Position numbers and translations under genes: made by a program. From Poa pratensis (lineage: Eukaryota; Streptophyta; Magnoliopsida; Poales; Poaceae): a stretch of DNA of 64,000 bases. The notes beneath the pieces are model-generated. The model was not told the DNA's origin. It saw only the letters and a list, made by a program, of their open reading frames with translations, and made no database searches. This document shows, piece by piece, positions 10,411-21,940 of this stretch (positions within the stretch are counted from its first letter, which is position 1; every line of letters begins with the position of its first letter). The stretch spans positions 4,213,368 through 4,277,367 of the forward strand of contig CAMZMU010000049.1 in NCBI GenBank assembly GCA_947311845.1. Reading direction: 5' to 3'.

Positions 10411-13400
10411 GTGGAGCATCGGGCACTGAACCTGCCAGACCCGCAGCGGCCTGATCAGGTAAACATGGTTAATAATCCTTTGTATTGCCCATACCACAGG
10501 TATGTTGGCCATACAATAGAGGACTGCATCCCCTTCAAGGAATGGCTCCAGCGAGCCGTCAAGGATAAGAAGATCAATCTGGATGCTGAAGCTCTCAACC
10601 CGGATTACCACGCGGTGAATGTGGTGACCGTGGAGTCGCCATCTTTCAAGATTCAAGCCAAGGAGAGCGGGGCATCATGGGTCCCGCTTTCACAAGTCGA
10701 GCGTCGACTATCTGACCTCGTCTTGGCATCAGCTATGCCACCCTCTATCGTGATGCAGGGGACATCACATGCTGCTCCCCACGAGGAACCTTGGAGCACG
10801 GTTCGGCCAAGACCTCATTCCATGGGCTTACCTCCGAGACCCCCTCATCGGGTACTTCGGGTAGAGCCTGCCTTACCAGCGCGTTGGCGCTTCGACCCGA
10901 GTCGGCGTCGCCCTCCACCAAGATTCGTGCCCGAGTCAGAAGGTGACGAGTCCTTCCCTAGAAGGGCGCATGTGTTGCATACTCTAGAGAAATTTATGCC
11001 ACGCGGTTGGGGTCAAACCCCAATGAAGGAAGTGGAGGATCAAGAAGAATGTAGCACCTCTCAATCCCTGAATGTTGAGAGTTGCAACGTCATCCTCGAC
11101 TACAGCAGCGAGCCTACCTCTAGCTCTGAGTCGGAAGACATGTTCACCGCCCTAGAGCAAGAAGCTCTCTATGCGGAGGGCACCGTGAAGGAGCAAAAAC
11201 TTGAAGAAGTCAACATGAACCTGCGTGGGGGCAAGGTTCTAGCAGAGCTAGCAAAGGCGAAGCTGCCTAAAGCCGACAAGACGGCCGCCTCAAAAGAGGC
11301 GCCATTAGCGGGAGGTGCCTCGGTCCACAAGACAACGAGAAGTCGACATCTCAAGACATCGACTACAACATCGTCGCTCACCTTAAGAGAATTCCGGCAC
11401 TGCTGAGTGTTTATGACGCTCTCATGCTGGTGCCGGATCTACGTCAAGCTCTTGTCAAGGCCCTTCAAGCGCCGGAAGTTTATGAGGTGGCCATGGCGAA
11501 GTATCGCCTCTTCTCGAACCCGTTGTTCGTGAATGAGATCACGTTCGACGATGAAGACAGACTCCTAGAAGAAGGAGATCACAACCGTCCACTTTATGTG
11601 GAGGGAAACGTCGGGACTGCACACCTTCGGCGAGTCCTAATCGACCCAGGATCCGCTGTGAACATACTGCCCCTGAGGAGCTTGAAACGGGCAGGTTTCA
11701 CGGTGGACGACCTGGAACCGACCGACGTGATGATTTGTGGCTTCGACAACCAAGGCAAGCCCACCTTGGGCGCCATCACGGTGAAAATCCAAATGTCCAC
11801 GTTCAGCTTCAAGGTGCGGTTCTTTGTCATTGAGGCAAATACCTCATACTCCGCCCTCTTAGGAAGGCCATGGCTCCACAAGTACCGAGTGGTGCCATCC
11901 ACCCTTCATCAGTGTCTGAAATTCTTGGACGGTAGCGGCACACAACAACGCATCGTCGGCAACGCCTCTCCCTATACTGTGCAGGAGTCGCATCATGCCG
12001 ATGCGAAGTACTACTTCCCCGCCGACGACATTGACAAAAAGTTGAAGGAGCGACACCGGCAGCCAGCGTCGCTCCCAACGCTGGCGCTACTCATTCAGGT
12101 GAGGGGAAGCGCCTCATCATGCCATTTTCCACCGCCAGCACGGGCGGCCTCGTCTCCCATAGTCACAGAGGCGGTGACCATAGGCGGTCGCCTCCACAGG
12201 GGGCAAGCTCTTCTACGCCTACCCCTACAACTCCGTTGTTGTTGAAGGCAAGGTTTCCTGGGTCAACACCTATCAACCCAAGGTCAACCACGAAGCCCTC
12301 GACTGATCCTACCTCTTCTTCTTCAACATCAGCACGGTTAGAGTCCAAAGCTTTAACGCTTAGAGATTCTACAGGTGCTCAAGGCTGCAACCCGCTGGAA
12401 ACAGGCAAGAATGCGCCGCTAACACTTCGAGCACGTGGTGCTCCCAAGGAGGAGCCCGCTCCTTCCAAAGGAGAAGCTAAAAAGGAAGGAGTAATTGAGG
12501 AAGCACTAAGGGGAGCTCAAGATGTACAGCCCCCTTCGCTTTACATATCGGTAACTTCCCCACTTGAAGTTTGGGCAATTCGAAGCTCGGCTGGGTCTAG
12601 AATCAAGACTTTGCTTTACAATGTCCCTCAAATTAAAGATTGTGATTCTATATTTGAACTCCCTAATCCTTGTCCTGACACAGATGATGCGCTATCAACA
12701 ATGAAGGTTGAGCCTAAGATGGCTCGGCTCTTAGCAAGCGCTGGGATCTCGCTCCAGCGGAACAATAGGATGCCCCCACCGCCCTCCATATGCGAGGAGT
12801 GGTGGAGGCAATCACAAGCCCTTGCTGAGCGAAAGGGCAAGGCGCAGCCCAAATATGGGCTTGGCTACATCGACCTTCATGCCTCAGATAAAAGAGGCGA
12901 GAAGGATGGTGGAAAGACACGAGTAACATGCCACACCACGTCCGTCACCTTAGGAGAGGAAGCTGACGCTGATGGCGAGCAACCTGAGTTGTACGATGAA
13001 ATCAGTGTCACTCCAGCTCCTGAAGAACTTGAAGATGGTGGGCAACCCACCGTCGATGAGCTCGTGGAAATTAACCTCGGGACTAAAGAAGATCCGCGCC
13101 CCACTTTTGTCAGCGCCACGCTGACTGAAGAGGAGCGTGAAAGCTATCGAAACTTCTTGATGGAGTATCGAGACTGCTTCGCCTAGAGCTACAAGGAGAT
13201 GCCGGGGCTCGATCCCCGTGTTGCTACACACAAGCTAGCAATTGACCCACAATGTCGTCCCATCAAGCAGGCGCCACGCCACTTGCGGCAAGAATTTGAA
13301 GAACGAGTCATCGCTGAGGTAGATAAACTAATTGCTTCAGGTTTCATCAAGGAGGCGCAATATACACGGTGGCTATCTAACATTGTCCCCGTTGAGAAGA

Positions 13401-16400
13401 AAACGCTTCAAGAGGGAAGCGAGCATGAACCAAAGAAGACGCGTCAGGTTCGCATATGCGTTGACTTCCGCGACGTGAATCGTGCATGCCCCAAGGACGA
13501 TTTCCCCATTCCGATCACGGAAATCATCGTCGACTCCACCACGGGGCATGGCGCGCTGTCCTTTATGGACGGCTCGTCAGGCTATAACCAGATCAAGATG
13601 GATCCAGATGACGCTATCCACACCGCGTTCAGGACACCGCGAGGCAACTTCTACTACACCGTCATGCCTTTTGGGTTGAAGAACGCCGGCGCCACATATC
13701 AGCGTGCCATGACACGCGTCCTCGGCGACCTGATCCACCACAAGGTGGAGTGCTATGTCGATGACATGGTGGTCAAAACAAAAGACCGCCAGCATCATCA
13801 AGAAGACCTCCGCGTGATCTTCGAGCGACTACGTCAACACCAGCTCAAGATGAACCCGCTCAAGTGTGCATTCGCTGTGCAGTCCGGCCTCTTTCTCGGC
13901 TTCGTGGTTCGCCATCGAGGAATTGAGGTTGAGCAGAAGAAGATCAAGGCCATCATCGACATGCCAGCACCCCAAAACCTCAAGGAGTTGAGAACTCTAC
14001 AGGGGAAGCTGGCATACATCCGACGCTTCATCTCCAATCTCTCTGGACGCATTCAGCCCTTTTCGCATCTTGTGAAGAAAGGAGCTCCGTTTGTGTGGGA
14101 CGAGGGATGCCAGAGTGCCTTTGATAGCATCAAAAGGTACTTACTCAACCCTCCTCTATTGGCAGCTCCTGTCAAAGGGCGCCCACTCATACTCTACATT
14201 GCAGCACTTCCTAATTCCTTGGGCGCTTTGCTTGCCCAACACAACGATGAAGGCAAGGAGGTGGCTTGCTACTACTTGAGCCGCACCATGGTAGGTGCCG
14301 AGCGCAACTACTCTGCAATAGAGAAGTTGTGCTTGTCCTTGATGTTCTCACTAAAGAAGTTAAGGCACTACATGCTAAATCACGAAATCCAGCTCGTTGC
14401 AAGGGCGGATCCCATAAGGTATGTGCTAAGTCAGCCTGCACTCATGGGGCGACTGGGAAAGTGGGCTGTCCTAATGATGGAGTTTGATCTCATCTTCGTG
14501 TCACAGAAGGCTATAAAAGGTCAAGCCTTGGCGGAGTTCCTGGCAGCTCATCCAGTGCCAGATGACTCCCCACTCATCACCGACCTTCCCGACGAGGAGG
14601 TCTTCACCATCGAGCCTGAAGCGCCATGGACGCTCTACTTCGACGGTGCCTCGCGCACTGAGACTGATCCTGATGGCACCCCTAGGCGGCGAGCGGGTGC
14701 TGGCTTGGTGTTCAAGACTCCACAAGGAGGGGTGATTTGTCACTCTTTCTCCCTCATGAAGGAGGAGTGCTCCAACAATGAGGCGGAATACGAGGCGCTC
14801 ATCTTCGGCCTCCTTCTCGCGCTATCCATGGAGGTGCGCTCATTACAGGCCTATGGGGACTCTCAACTCATAGTCCGCCAAGTTAACAACATCTACGAGG
14901 TTCGCAAGCCTGAGCTTGTACCTTATTATGAGGCGGCTCGGAAACTCATGGACAAGTTCGAACATGTCGAAGTCCTCCATGTCCCACGGAGCAGAAATGC
15001 ACCGGCGGACGCATTGGCAAAGCTTGCCTCTGCGCTGGTTTTACCCGAGGGTAAACCTGCGCAAGTCGCTATTGAAGAGAGGTGGCTTCTTCCCGCAGTC
15101 CTCGAACTCATTCCAGAGGACTGCAACGTCAGCACCATAACGACGAACGTGGTCGAAGAAGGAGAGTGGCTACAGCCGTTCCTCGACTACTTCAAGCATG
15201 GCCGCCTCCCAGATGACCCTGTCGAGAGGCGCCAAGTGCAACGGCGACTCCCACTCTATGTCTATAAGGCTGGTGTCTTGTACAAACGGTCTTATGGGCA
15301 GGAGAATCTCGGTGTGTAAACCGAGCAGAGGCTGACAAGATCCTGCAAGAGGTACACCATGGAGTGTGTGGAGGCCATCAAAGTGGCGCCAAGATGTACC
15401 ACAGTATCCGGTTAGCCGGGTATTACTGGCCTGGCATCATGGTTGATTGCCTTCGGGTGGCCAAGTCATGCCACGGCTGCCAAATCCATGGAGACTTCAA
15501 ACATCAACCTCCCGCTCCTCTACACCCGACGGTTCCCTCTTGGCCGTTCGATGCCTGGGGCATTGATGTCATAGGCCCCATCGATCCGCCCACATCACGG
15601 GGGCACCGCTTCATTCTGGCGGCGACGGACTACTTCTCCAAGTGGGCGGAGGCTGTCCCACTACGAGAGGTGAAGAGCGACAACGTCATCAACTTCCTAG
15701 AGCGACACATTATATACCGCTTTGGGATACCACACCGCATCACCTCCGACAACGGCAAGGCCTTCAAATCCCAGAAGATGTACAAGTTCATGGCGAAATA
15801 CAAGATCAAGTGGAACTACTCCACTGGCTACTACCCTCAAGCCAATGGCGCAATCGAGGCCTTCAATAAGACCCTCGGCAAGATACTCAAGAAGACAGTT
15901 ACAAGACATCGAAGGGACTGGCATGATCGTCTCTACGAGTCCTTGTGGGCGTACCGCTGTACAGTCCGTACCCCAACACAGGCAACACCATACTCCCTCG
16001 TGTACGGGAGTGAGGCAGTGTTGCCATTGGAGGTCCAGCTACCCTCGCTGAGGGTGGCCATACATGAAGAGCTCACACAGGATGAGCAAATTCAGCTGCG
16101 ATACCAGGAACTTGACGCCCTCGAGGAGGAGCGACTTCACGCGGTGCAAAACCTGGAATTGTATCGCCAAAACATGGTGAGAGCCTACGACAAGCTTGTC
16201 AAGCGGCGAGTATTCAGAAAAGGCGAGCTGGTCCTTGTGCTTCGTCGCCCTATCGTCGTTACACACAAGACGAGGGGCAAGTTCGAGCCGAAATGGGAAG
16301 GGCCATACGCAATTGAGCAGGCGTACGATGGAGGTGCATATCAGCTGGTTGATCCCCAAGGAGCCCGGCCAATGCCTCCAATCAATGGAAGGTTCTTGAA

Positions 16401-16416
16401 AAAGTACTTCGCTTGA
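10411..16416 (+). pseudogene. gag-pol: Tat gag-pol, left copy, frameshifted and interrupted
   Basis: The frame order is CCHC-like knuckle ([14 protein letters not shown] near 10485), aspartic protease ([13 protein letters not shown] near 11635), RT with YVDD at 13754-13765, RNase H, a second archaeal-type RNase H ([21 protein letters not shown] and PADALAKLA supply D-E-D-D), then integrase. Compared with the other two copies, lesions are a 1-bp loss near 11323, a 1-bp loss near 12048, an in-frame TAG at 13184-13186 in place of Trp, and a 4-bp loss near 15303 shared with the right arm. Integrase itself (about 15340-16416) is open: zinc finger residues HH...C..C, then D (GIDVIG), D (SDNGKAF) and E (GAIEAFN). 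Gag lacks its N-terminal two thirds because of the 10410 breakpoint. Confidence 0.9.
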
Positions 16417-18528
16417 TTTCATCAAACTTTTCATTTTTTTCTTCTCTCTTTCTTTTCTGGTTTTTCTTTGCTTTGCGCTTTGAAAGAAGGGGATTTTTTG
16501 GTGGCCTATCAAAGTTTACAGTGCACTTTCCATTGCACAATGTAGACTGATTTGATGTTTTTTGCTGTTTCCCCTTTTTATGGCTGCAAAGTCCTACACA
16601 AAAATGGCTTTTCCCAATCGCACAAAGCTCGTGACGGAAGATTGGGCTGCCTTATGACTTGTCCAGCGGAAGCACAGTGTATCACGTGGTAAGTGGAGCG
16701 GCACCTACACCCACAACACACAACATGCACCGCATTACATGCTCCGAGAGGCGACGGAGAGGACTACTTGGGTGACTTCTAAGCAATGAGGTCCCACACC
16801 CCCATGCTTCCCGATGTGTCTCAAGTTCACGAAGACACCACGCTCCAGGGAAGACCCTAGGAAAAGATCATAAAAGGGCGGCTCAACCCGACGAAAGTCG
16901 GACTTGATGCGTAGCCACTTGACAACCCTGGGGCGTGCCATCAAAAGCCCCACATAATATGCCTGAGGGTTTTAGGACCACGGTGGATGGCTATCTTCCA
17001 AGTTCTCAAGGTGGTTCCCTAAGGAAACATCATTTCTTCAAGCAGTCAAACATGAACTGAGGAAGTAAGAGAGGTTGACAACTCCGCTAGCCTATGAACG
17101 ATCTACTCAGAGTTTATTCTCAGATTTCGGCTATGAGTTGATTAAACATCTGTAACAGAAATGTTATGATGGGTAAAAGTATCAACTTTCTCATGGGTTT
17201 GCGCTTATCTACGCGAAGATGGATACTCAAGAAATCCACACAAGGCGAAATGTTCATCGGTTTCGGAAGCAAGTCCAGCAGTTCTAAGCAGTAAGGGAAC
17301 CACTGGAACGAAGGCGGTTGGTAGTCATTCACCACCCCTCCATAAGGCATGACAAAATTTCCCAAGTCGTTGTCCCAAAACCATTACCCTGATTCCTCCT
17401 CACCCATGTTTTTGGGTTCTTGAGGCATGGAAGGACGAGTGGTGGAGCTGTGGGATACTCATTGCTATGATGGGCTAGGGTACGATTCTCTGTTGCCTCT
17501 CAGGATTTTTCTCAAACACATCACCCATATACACACACACACACATACGAGCGGATAGGTTGTTGGATTGCAATCGTCATGGTTTTCGACGGTTCCCAGT
17601 GACTTAGTCCTTCGGCAGCCTTTTCTGATGTCACACTCGTAGCTAGTGCCTACTGGAAAAGCCAACATTTTCAAAACAAAAACACCAACCATCTGTTTTT
17701 CATGCGTCTTCGACTATATTTTATTTGCCTCTTCTTGTTGCAATGGTGTTCTAACTTTGTGCAGCCATCATCAAGAAGGAAGCAAGTCAATGGACTCTCA
17801 CGTGTCCATGCATCTACGTGGGCGTTCGTCGCCCATCATCGATTCCGAGGAGCACCGTTGACCTTCCTCGACATGGCGTCCACAATTTGGCGCCTTCTCT
17901 TCGAATGGCAGAGGGGGCTGGCGTCCTCTCTTGGCAAAGGAGGCGTGGGGCAACATACGCATTGCCATCGTTACCGCGCCACCTCTGCAACGCCAACACA
18001 AGGGGCACCGTTACCGGCCCCCGAAACATCCATAACGGTGAAGGCATTCCACCGCACGACCATCCTCCTTACCCGGTTGACATTAGCTCGGGATGGCATG
18101 ATGCACAAACAAGTTGAGTTATCCATGGGTGTTCCGATATCTCATCTCTTTTGGCTCCACCAAGCCTCATAGTGGGAACAGTGTAGTGCGCCAGTGCGGC
18201 TAGCACGAAGCTGTGAAACCCTTCGATCTTGTCGGTCGGTACCGCAGCAGTTAAGCGGTCCCGACTTGATCGATAAACGCCTTCAAGGAGCGGCATGGTG
18301 TTCGTCGCTAATTGAGGATGACATGTGGATACTTGGTTGTTAGGCGTCGTCGTGACTATACGGCCCAACGAAGTATCTGATACTCTCTTGGCTTCAGCAT
18401 GCTAATTCGCTAAGTTCAAGAGAATGTTCTTCCGCACACATTACACGCGTGAACCTTCCGTTAAGGGTTCATGCTTGGAGGCTGCAATGAAAATATTGCG
18501 CCGCCACCTCGATGCTTGCTTCTTCTCT
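16417..18528 (+). other. Post-pol noncoding region of Tat element, left copy
   Basis: No coding frame here shows conservation beyond chance. The region has paired copies at 21941-24030 and 55177-57276 and diverged copies inside both LARDs (36840-39060; 46160-48560), so it is under some constraint or carries cis signals. A short CA/TG microsatellite lies near 17527. Confidence 0.75.
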
Positions 18529-18584
18529 CATCAAGTCAAGCCCGATCGGCTCTGCGCTCACGCTCGACTTGATGTGGGGGCATT
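18529..18584 (+). promoter_or_regulatory. Internal PPT with 46-nt hairpin (PPT1), left copy
   Basis: A 46-nt stem-loop with arms CATCAAGTCAAGC and GCTCGACTTGATG (12 of 13 pairs) ends at 18574. It is followed at once by the purine tract TGGGGGCATT, then by TGTTACATAC-like sequence resembling an LTR start. The same layout precedes true LTRs elsewhere in the window. Here, however, about 1.9 kb of antisense-gene DNA follows rather than an LTR. Confidence 0.65.
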
Positions 18585-19261
18585 CGTTTGTTACATACAA
18601 TTTTTCTTTTGTGATATCTTAGTAAGTATGCATGGAGCATTTGGTTGCCCGCGAGCATATAAGTCAAGGGGTACGTCCCTGGCTAGCACTTGCTGCTGGG
18701 GGCAACTCTGGATACAAGAAGCAGCGCGCTAGTATATATGAGCCAGCTGCTGCACTTCAGTTGAAATTTGCCCCAACGATGAGCGCGTCTCGTTGATCCT
18801 ATCTCGTCTAAAGGATCAGCACGAATGCATTTCGTTGGTCAGCTGAAGTTGGAAAATTTCAGCAAAACAAATCCGAAACCGTGTGTAAAAGGCAGTCTCT
18901 TTTGCGCCTTGGTGTTGCCGAGGCCTTAACCCAAAAGTCGACCGCTGTGTCGGCCTTGATGTCAGCCGATCGTCGGAGATCGCTGGCCGGAGCGCGCGCG
19001 GCGCCGACGGCCGGATGTAAACAACAAGTATAAACACGGTGCAAGTGATAGAAAATACGCTGCCCTTTATTCATTTATTAAAAGAGATAACAGACTGATA
19101 AACGAGTTGGTATTGCAACTGACTCGATCAAACACAAATTCTGGACTCGATGGAAATAACGGTGCACTGAAGGTGCCTACTAAACCTAAAAATATCTTTC
19201 TGTTCACACTTCTAGCTTTTGTCTAAATGAGGCTAATATAAAGCACGGACGCGGCTGTAGA

Positions 19262-20409
19262 TCAGGTTAACTCTGGAGGGTCGCAAATGTAACTCAGGAT
19301 GAGAGCTGCTTCGGGTGGTTCCTCGGCTTTAGTTTTTTTCTTCTCCTCGTTGAAAAGCTTCAAGAATTGAGTAACCTTGGTCTCACGTAGCTTCAGCTCC
19401 TTATTCTGCGTACGGAAGGTACTGATTGCGATCTTGAGGCATTCACGTCTTGCAGCCGCGGTTCTTTGCTGGTTCCGAAACTCTTTCGCTTTCTTCCTTG
19501 CTTCCGCTACTTGGCGTTCAAGTTCTTCCGCCCGCTGCTCCTGCTCGTCCTCAAGGGCCTTCATTGCTAGTAGATCCTTGTCCAGACTGGGCACCTCTTC
19601 GTCAAGGAGCCTTACTTCCTCGGTGATAGACGTAACTGCAACTTTAAGTTTCTCCAGCAAGGGGCGAGCCTCTTTGTTCGCCAAGGTAGCGGTCTCTTCG
19701 CCAAAGAGGCTAGGAGGTGTCTTCCCTTCAAGACGCATTCCCAAGGTCTCAAAGAGAGAGATGAGGTATTTTACGACATCCGGGACTGATCCCCCATACT
19801 GTGTAGTCCATGCAGAAGTGGAAGCCTCCATCGCCTCTAGGAGACCAGCTTTATTGAGTGGTTTCTGTTGGAGGAGCTTCTGAACTTCTTCAAGACCCAT
19901 ACGCACACACCCTTGGAGTCGTGCTGCAAGATTAGCCTCAGGGAGGTCAAGGCGGCGCGGCCCTTGGACGTTTGATGCTGGAAGAAGGGCAGTGGGAAGC
20001 TCCGGTCCTTCGTATTTGAGTGTTTGAAGGCAATCCTCTACCATACCCTTGACCCTCTTTGCACGAGGAGAAAGGAATTTGTTGATCATCTCATCATTCA
20101 AATCTGAAAAGTGTGCAAGAAAATTGCGCCTTGATTACATGATGCCATTAAAATTTTCTTTGGAACAAAAATAATAAAAAAAGAGATGTTCCTATAATTA
20201 CCAGAAGGTTGTGGCAACTGTTGTTGCTGAACTTCATTGGGTGATTCCGACCTTTTCTTTGTATTGCCAAGTATGGCTGGAGGCGTTGCAGAGGCCTCCC
20301 GGACAGGTGGAATCTGCGATGGTGGGCACGAAGAGTCAAAGAAAAACTCAGCCTCAAAGTCTGCCCATTCCGATTCAGTTAAGAAATTGGCAACAAAGGA
20401 CCAGTCTTC
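19262..20409 (-). pseudogene. Antisense extra gene (aORF), exons 3 and 2, left copy
   Basis: Exon 3 is 19262-20103 and exon 2 is 20202-20409 on the minus strand, opposite to gag-pol. The intron between them has GT (20201-20200) and AG ends. Both exons are open and nearly identical to the complete gene at 52750-54400; the only length change seen is 3 bp (one residue) in exon 3. Exon 1 and the promoter are missing because the copy breaks off in intron 1, where an A-rich tract begins at 20452. The C-terminal 120 residues form a long charged coiled coil. The gene is unlikely to be expressed as a complete protein. Confidence 0.8.
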
Positions 20410-20451
20410 CTATACAAGTAGGGGACAAATTGGAACACAATATGCACACAC

Positions 20452-20841
20452 AAAAAAAAAAAAAAAAAAAAAAAAAGTAAAAAAATAATGAAAAATAAAA
20501 ATAAAAAAGAAAAAAAATAATAAAAATAAAAATAATAAAAAAAATAAAATAAAAATTAAAAAATAAAGAAAAAAATAAAAAAATAAGAAAAAAAAAAAAA
20601 ATAAAATAAAAAAATAATAAATAAAGAAAGTATAAAAAAAAAAATAAAGAAAAAAAAATAAAAAAAAAGAAAAGAATAAATAAAAATAAAAAAAAGAAAT
20701 AGAATAAAGTAAGAAAAAATAAAAAAAAAAGAAAAAAGAATAAAAAAAAATAAATAAAAGAAAGGATATACAAATAAAAAAGAAAAGATAAAAAAAAAAG
20801 AAAATAAGATGAAAAATAAAAATAAAAAATAAAGAAATAAA
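20452..20841. repeat. 390-bp A-rich, almost C-free tract
   Basis: The plus strand is runs of A broken by single T or G, with about one C in 390 nt. It begins exactly where intron 1 of the antisense gene has a poly(T)/poly(A) run (copy 3 has a run of about 11 at 53198-53208). It ends at TGGCGACCACGC. Both strands show long open frames here that only encode Phe/Tyr/Leu or Lys/Asn runs and are not genes. Confidence 0.85.
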
Positions 20842-20866
20842 TGGCGACCACGCTGGTCCTGTATTT

Positions 20867-20940
20867 TGTTTGACACGAGAAAACGCTTTTTACAGGACGA
20901 AAGCGTCTCTCATACACCGGGGTAATACATAGTGCGGGCG
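20867..20940 (-). repeat. 74-bp LTR end fragment at the palindrome centre
   Basis: On the minus strand it ends CTCGTGTCAAACA, as LTR5 and LTR1 do, and includes CACCGGGG and the U5 box start GCGGGCG. At 20934-20940 the GCGGGCG of the U5 box is also the GCGGGCG of exon 3 of the antisense gene. The two sequences are fused across a 7-nt microhomology. Confidence 0.8.
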
Positions 20941-21207
20941 GAAGAACTTGAACGCCAAGTAGCGGAAGCAAGGAAGAAAGCGAAAGAGTTTCGGAACCAG
21001 CAAAGAACCGCGGCTGCAAGACGTGAATGCCTCAAGATCGCAATCAGTACCTTCCGTACGCAGAATAAGGAGCTGAAGCTACGTGAGACCAAGGTTACTC
21101 AATTCTTGAAGCTTTTCAACGAGGAGAAGAAAAAAACTAAAGCCGAGGAACCACCCGAAGCAGCTCTCATCCTGAGTTACATTTGCGACCCTCCAGAGTT
21201 AACCTGA
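20934..21207 (+). pseudogene. Antisense extra gene, C-terminal 91 codons, right arm
   Basis: The 3' third of exon 3 is preserved, starting at the 7-nt junction and running to the TGA at 21205-21207. It includes the coiled-coil segment EELERQVAEARKKAKEF and ends ICDPPELT. It shares the variant Lys-Thr-Lys (near 21135) with the left copy, where copy 3 has Lys-Ala-Lys. The AATAAA tandem downstream (near 21390) is retained. Confidence 0.8.
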
Positions 21208-21884
21208 TCTACAGCCGCGTCCGTGCTTTATATTAGCCTCATTTAGACAAAAGCTAGAAGTGTGAACAGAAAGATATTTTTAGGTTTAGTAGGCACCTTC
21301 AGTGCACCGTTATTTCCATCGAGTCCAGAATTTGTGTTTGATCGAGTCAGTTGCAATACCAACTCGTTTATCAGTCTGTTATCTCTTTTAATAAATGAAT
21401 AAAGGGCAGCGTATTTTCTATCACTTGCACCGTGTTTATACTTGTTGTTTACATCCGGCCGTCGGCGCCGCGCGCGCTCCGGCCAGCGATCTCCGACGAT
21501 CGGCTGACATCAAGGCCGACACAGCGGTCGACTTTTGGGTTAAGGCCTCAGCAACACCAAGGCGCAAAAGAGACTGCCTTTTACACACGGTTTCGGATTT
21601 GTTTTGCTGAAATTTTCCAACTTCAGCTGACCAACGAAATGCATTCGTGCTGATCCTTTAGACGAGATAGGATCAACGAGACGCGCTCATCGTTGGGGCA
21701 AATTTCAACTGAAGTGCAGCAGCTGGCTCATATATACTAGCGCGCTGCTTCTTGTATCCAGAGTTGCCCCCAGCAGCAAGTGCTAGCCAGGGACGTACCC
21801 CTTGACTTATATGCTCGCGGGCAACCAAATGCTCCATGCATACTTACTAAGATATCACAAAAGAAAAATTGTATGTAACAAACG

Positions 21885-21940
21885 AATGCCCCCACATCAA
21901 GTCGAGCGTGAGCGCAGAGCCGATCGGGCTTGACTTGATG
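21885..21940 (-). promoter_or_regulatory. Internal PPT with hairpin (PPT1), right copy
   Basis: This is the same 46-nt stem-loop and GGGGGCATT purine tract as in the left copy, on the minus strand. Confidence 0.6.

Larger units (their letters stand above)
10410..19535 (+). repeat. Left arm of 9.1 kb inverted repeat
   Basis: This arm matches 20934-30030 in reverse complement. The paired coordinates sum to 40438-40440 in the pol part and 40469 near the inner end, so the net indel difference is only about 30 bp. It starts inside gag, at the codons for [11 protein letters not shown], and ends inside exon 3 of the antisense gene. Confidence 0.9.
10410..20451 (+). mobile_element. Tat-type Ty3/gypsy element, left copy (truncated)
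   Basis: In order on the plus strand: partial gag, protease, RT, RNase H, archaeal-type RNase H, integrase (to 16416), about 2.1 kb noncoding, a PPT with hairpin (18529-18584), and a reverse-strand extra gene (exons 3 and 2). The copy stops in intron 1 of that gene at an A-rich tract. Its LTRs, PBS, leader and the N-terminal part of gag are absent. Dual RNase H plus an antisense extra gene between pol and the 3' LTR is characteristic of the Tat lineage. Confidence 0.85.

Noticed and set aside
17527..17548. CA/TG microsatellites here and near 22925 as functional sites
   Set aside because: They are short, differ in length between the arms and lie in noncoding retrotransposon DNA; ordinary slippage explains them.
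19377..19883. 168-codon Ser/Arg-rich frame opposite exon 3 (also at 53779-54285)
   Set aside because: It is the reverse-strand shadow of the coiled-coil coding exon; its Ser/Ala/Arg composition mirrors Glu/Leu/Lys codons.
20375..21019. 214-codon frame on the minus strand rich in Phe, Tyr, Leu and Ile, resembling a membrane protein
   Set aside because: It is simply translation of the A-rich tract; composition alone keeps it open and its ends lie in the antisense gene intron and an LTR fragment.
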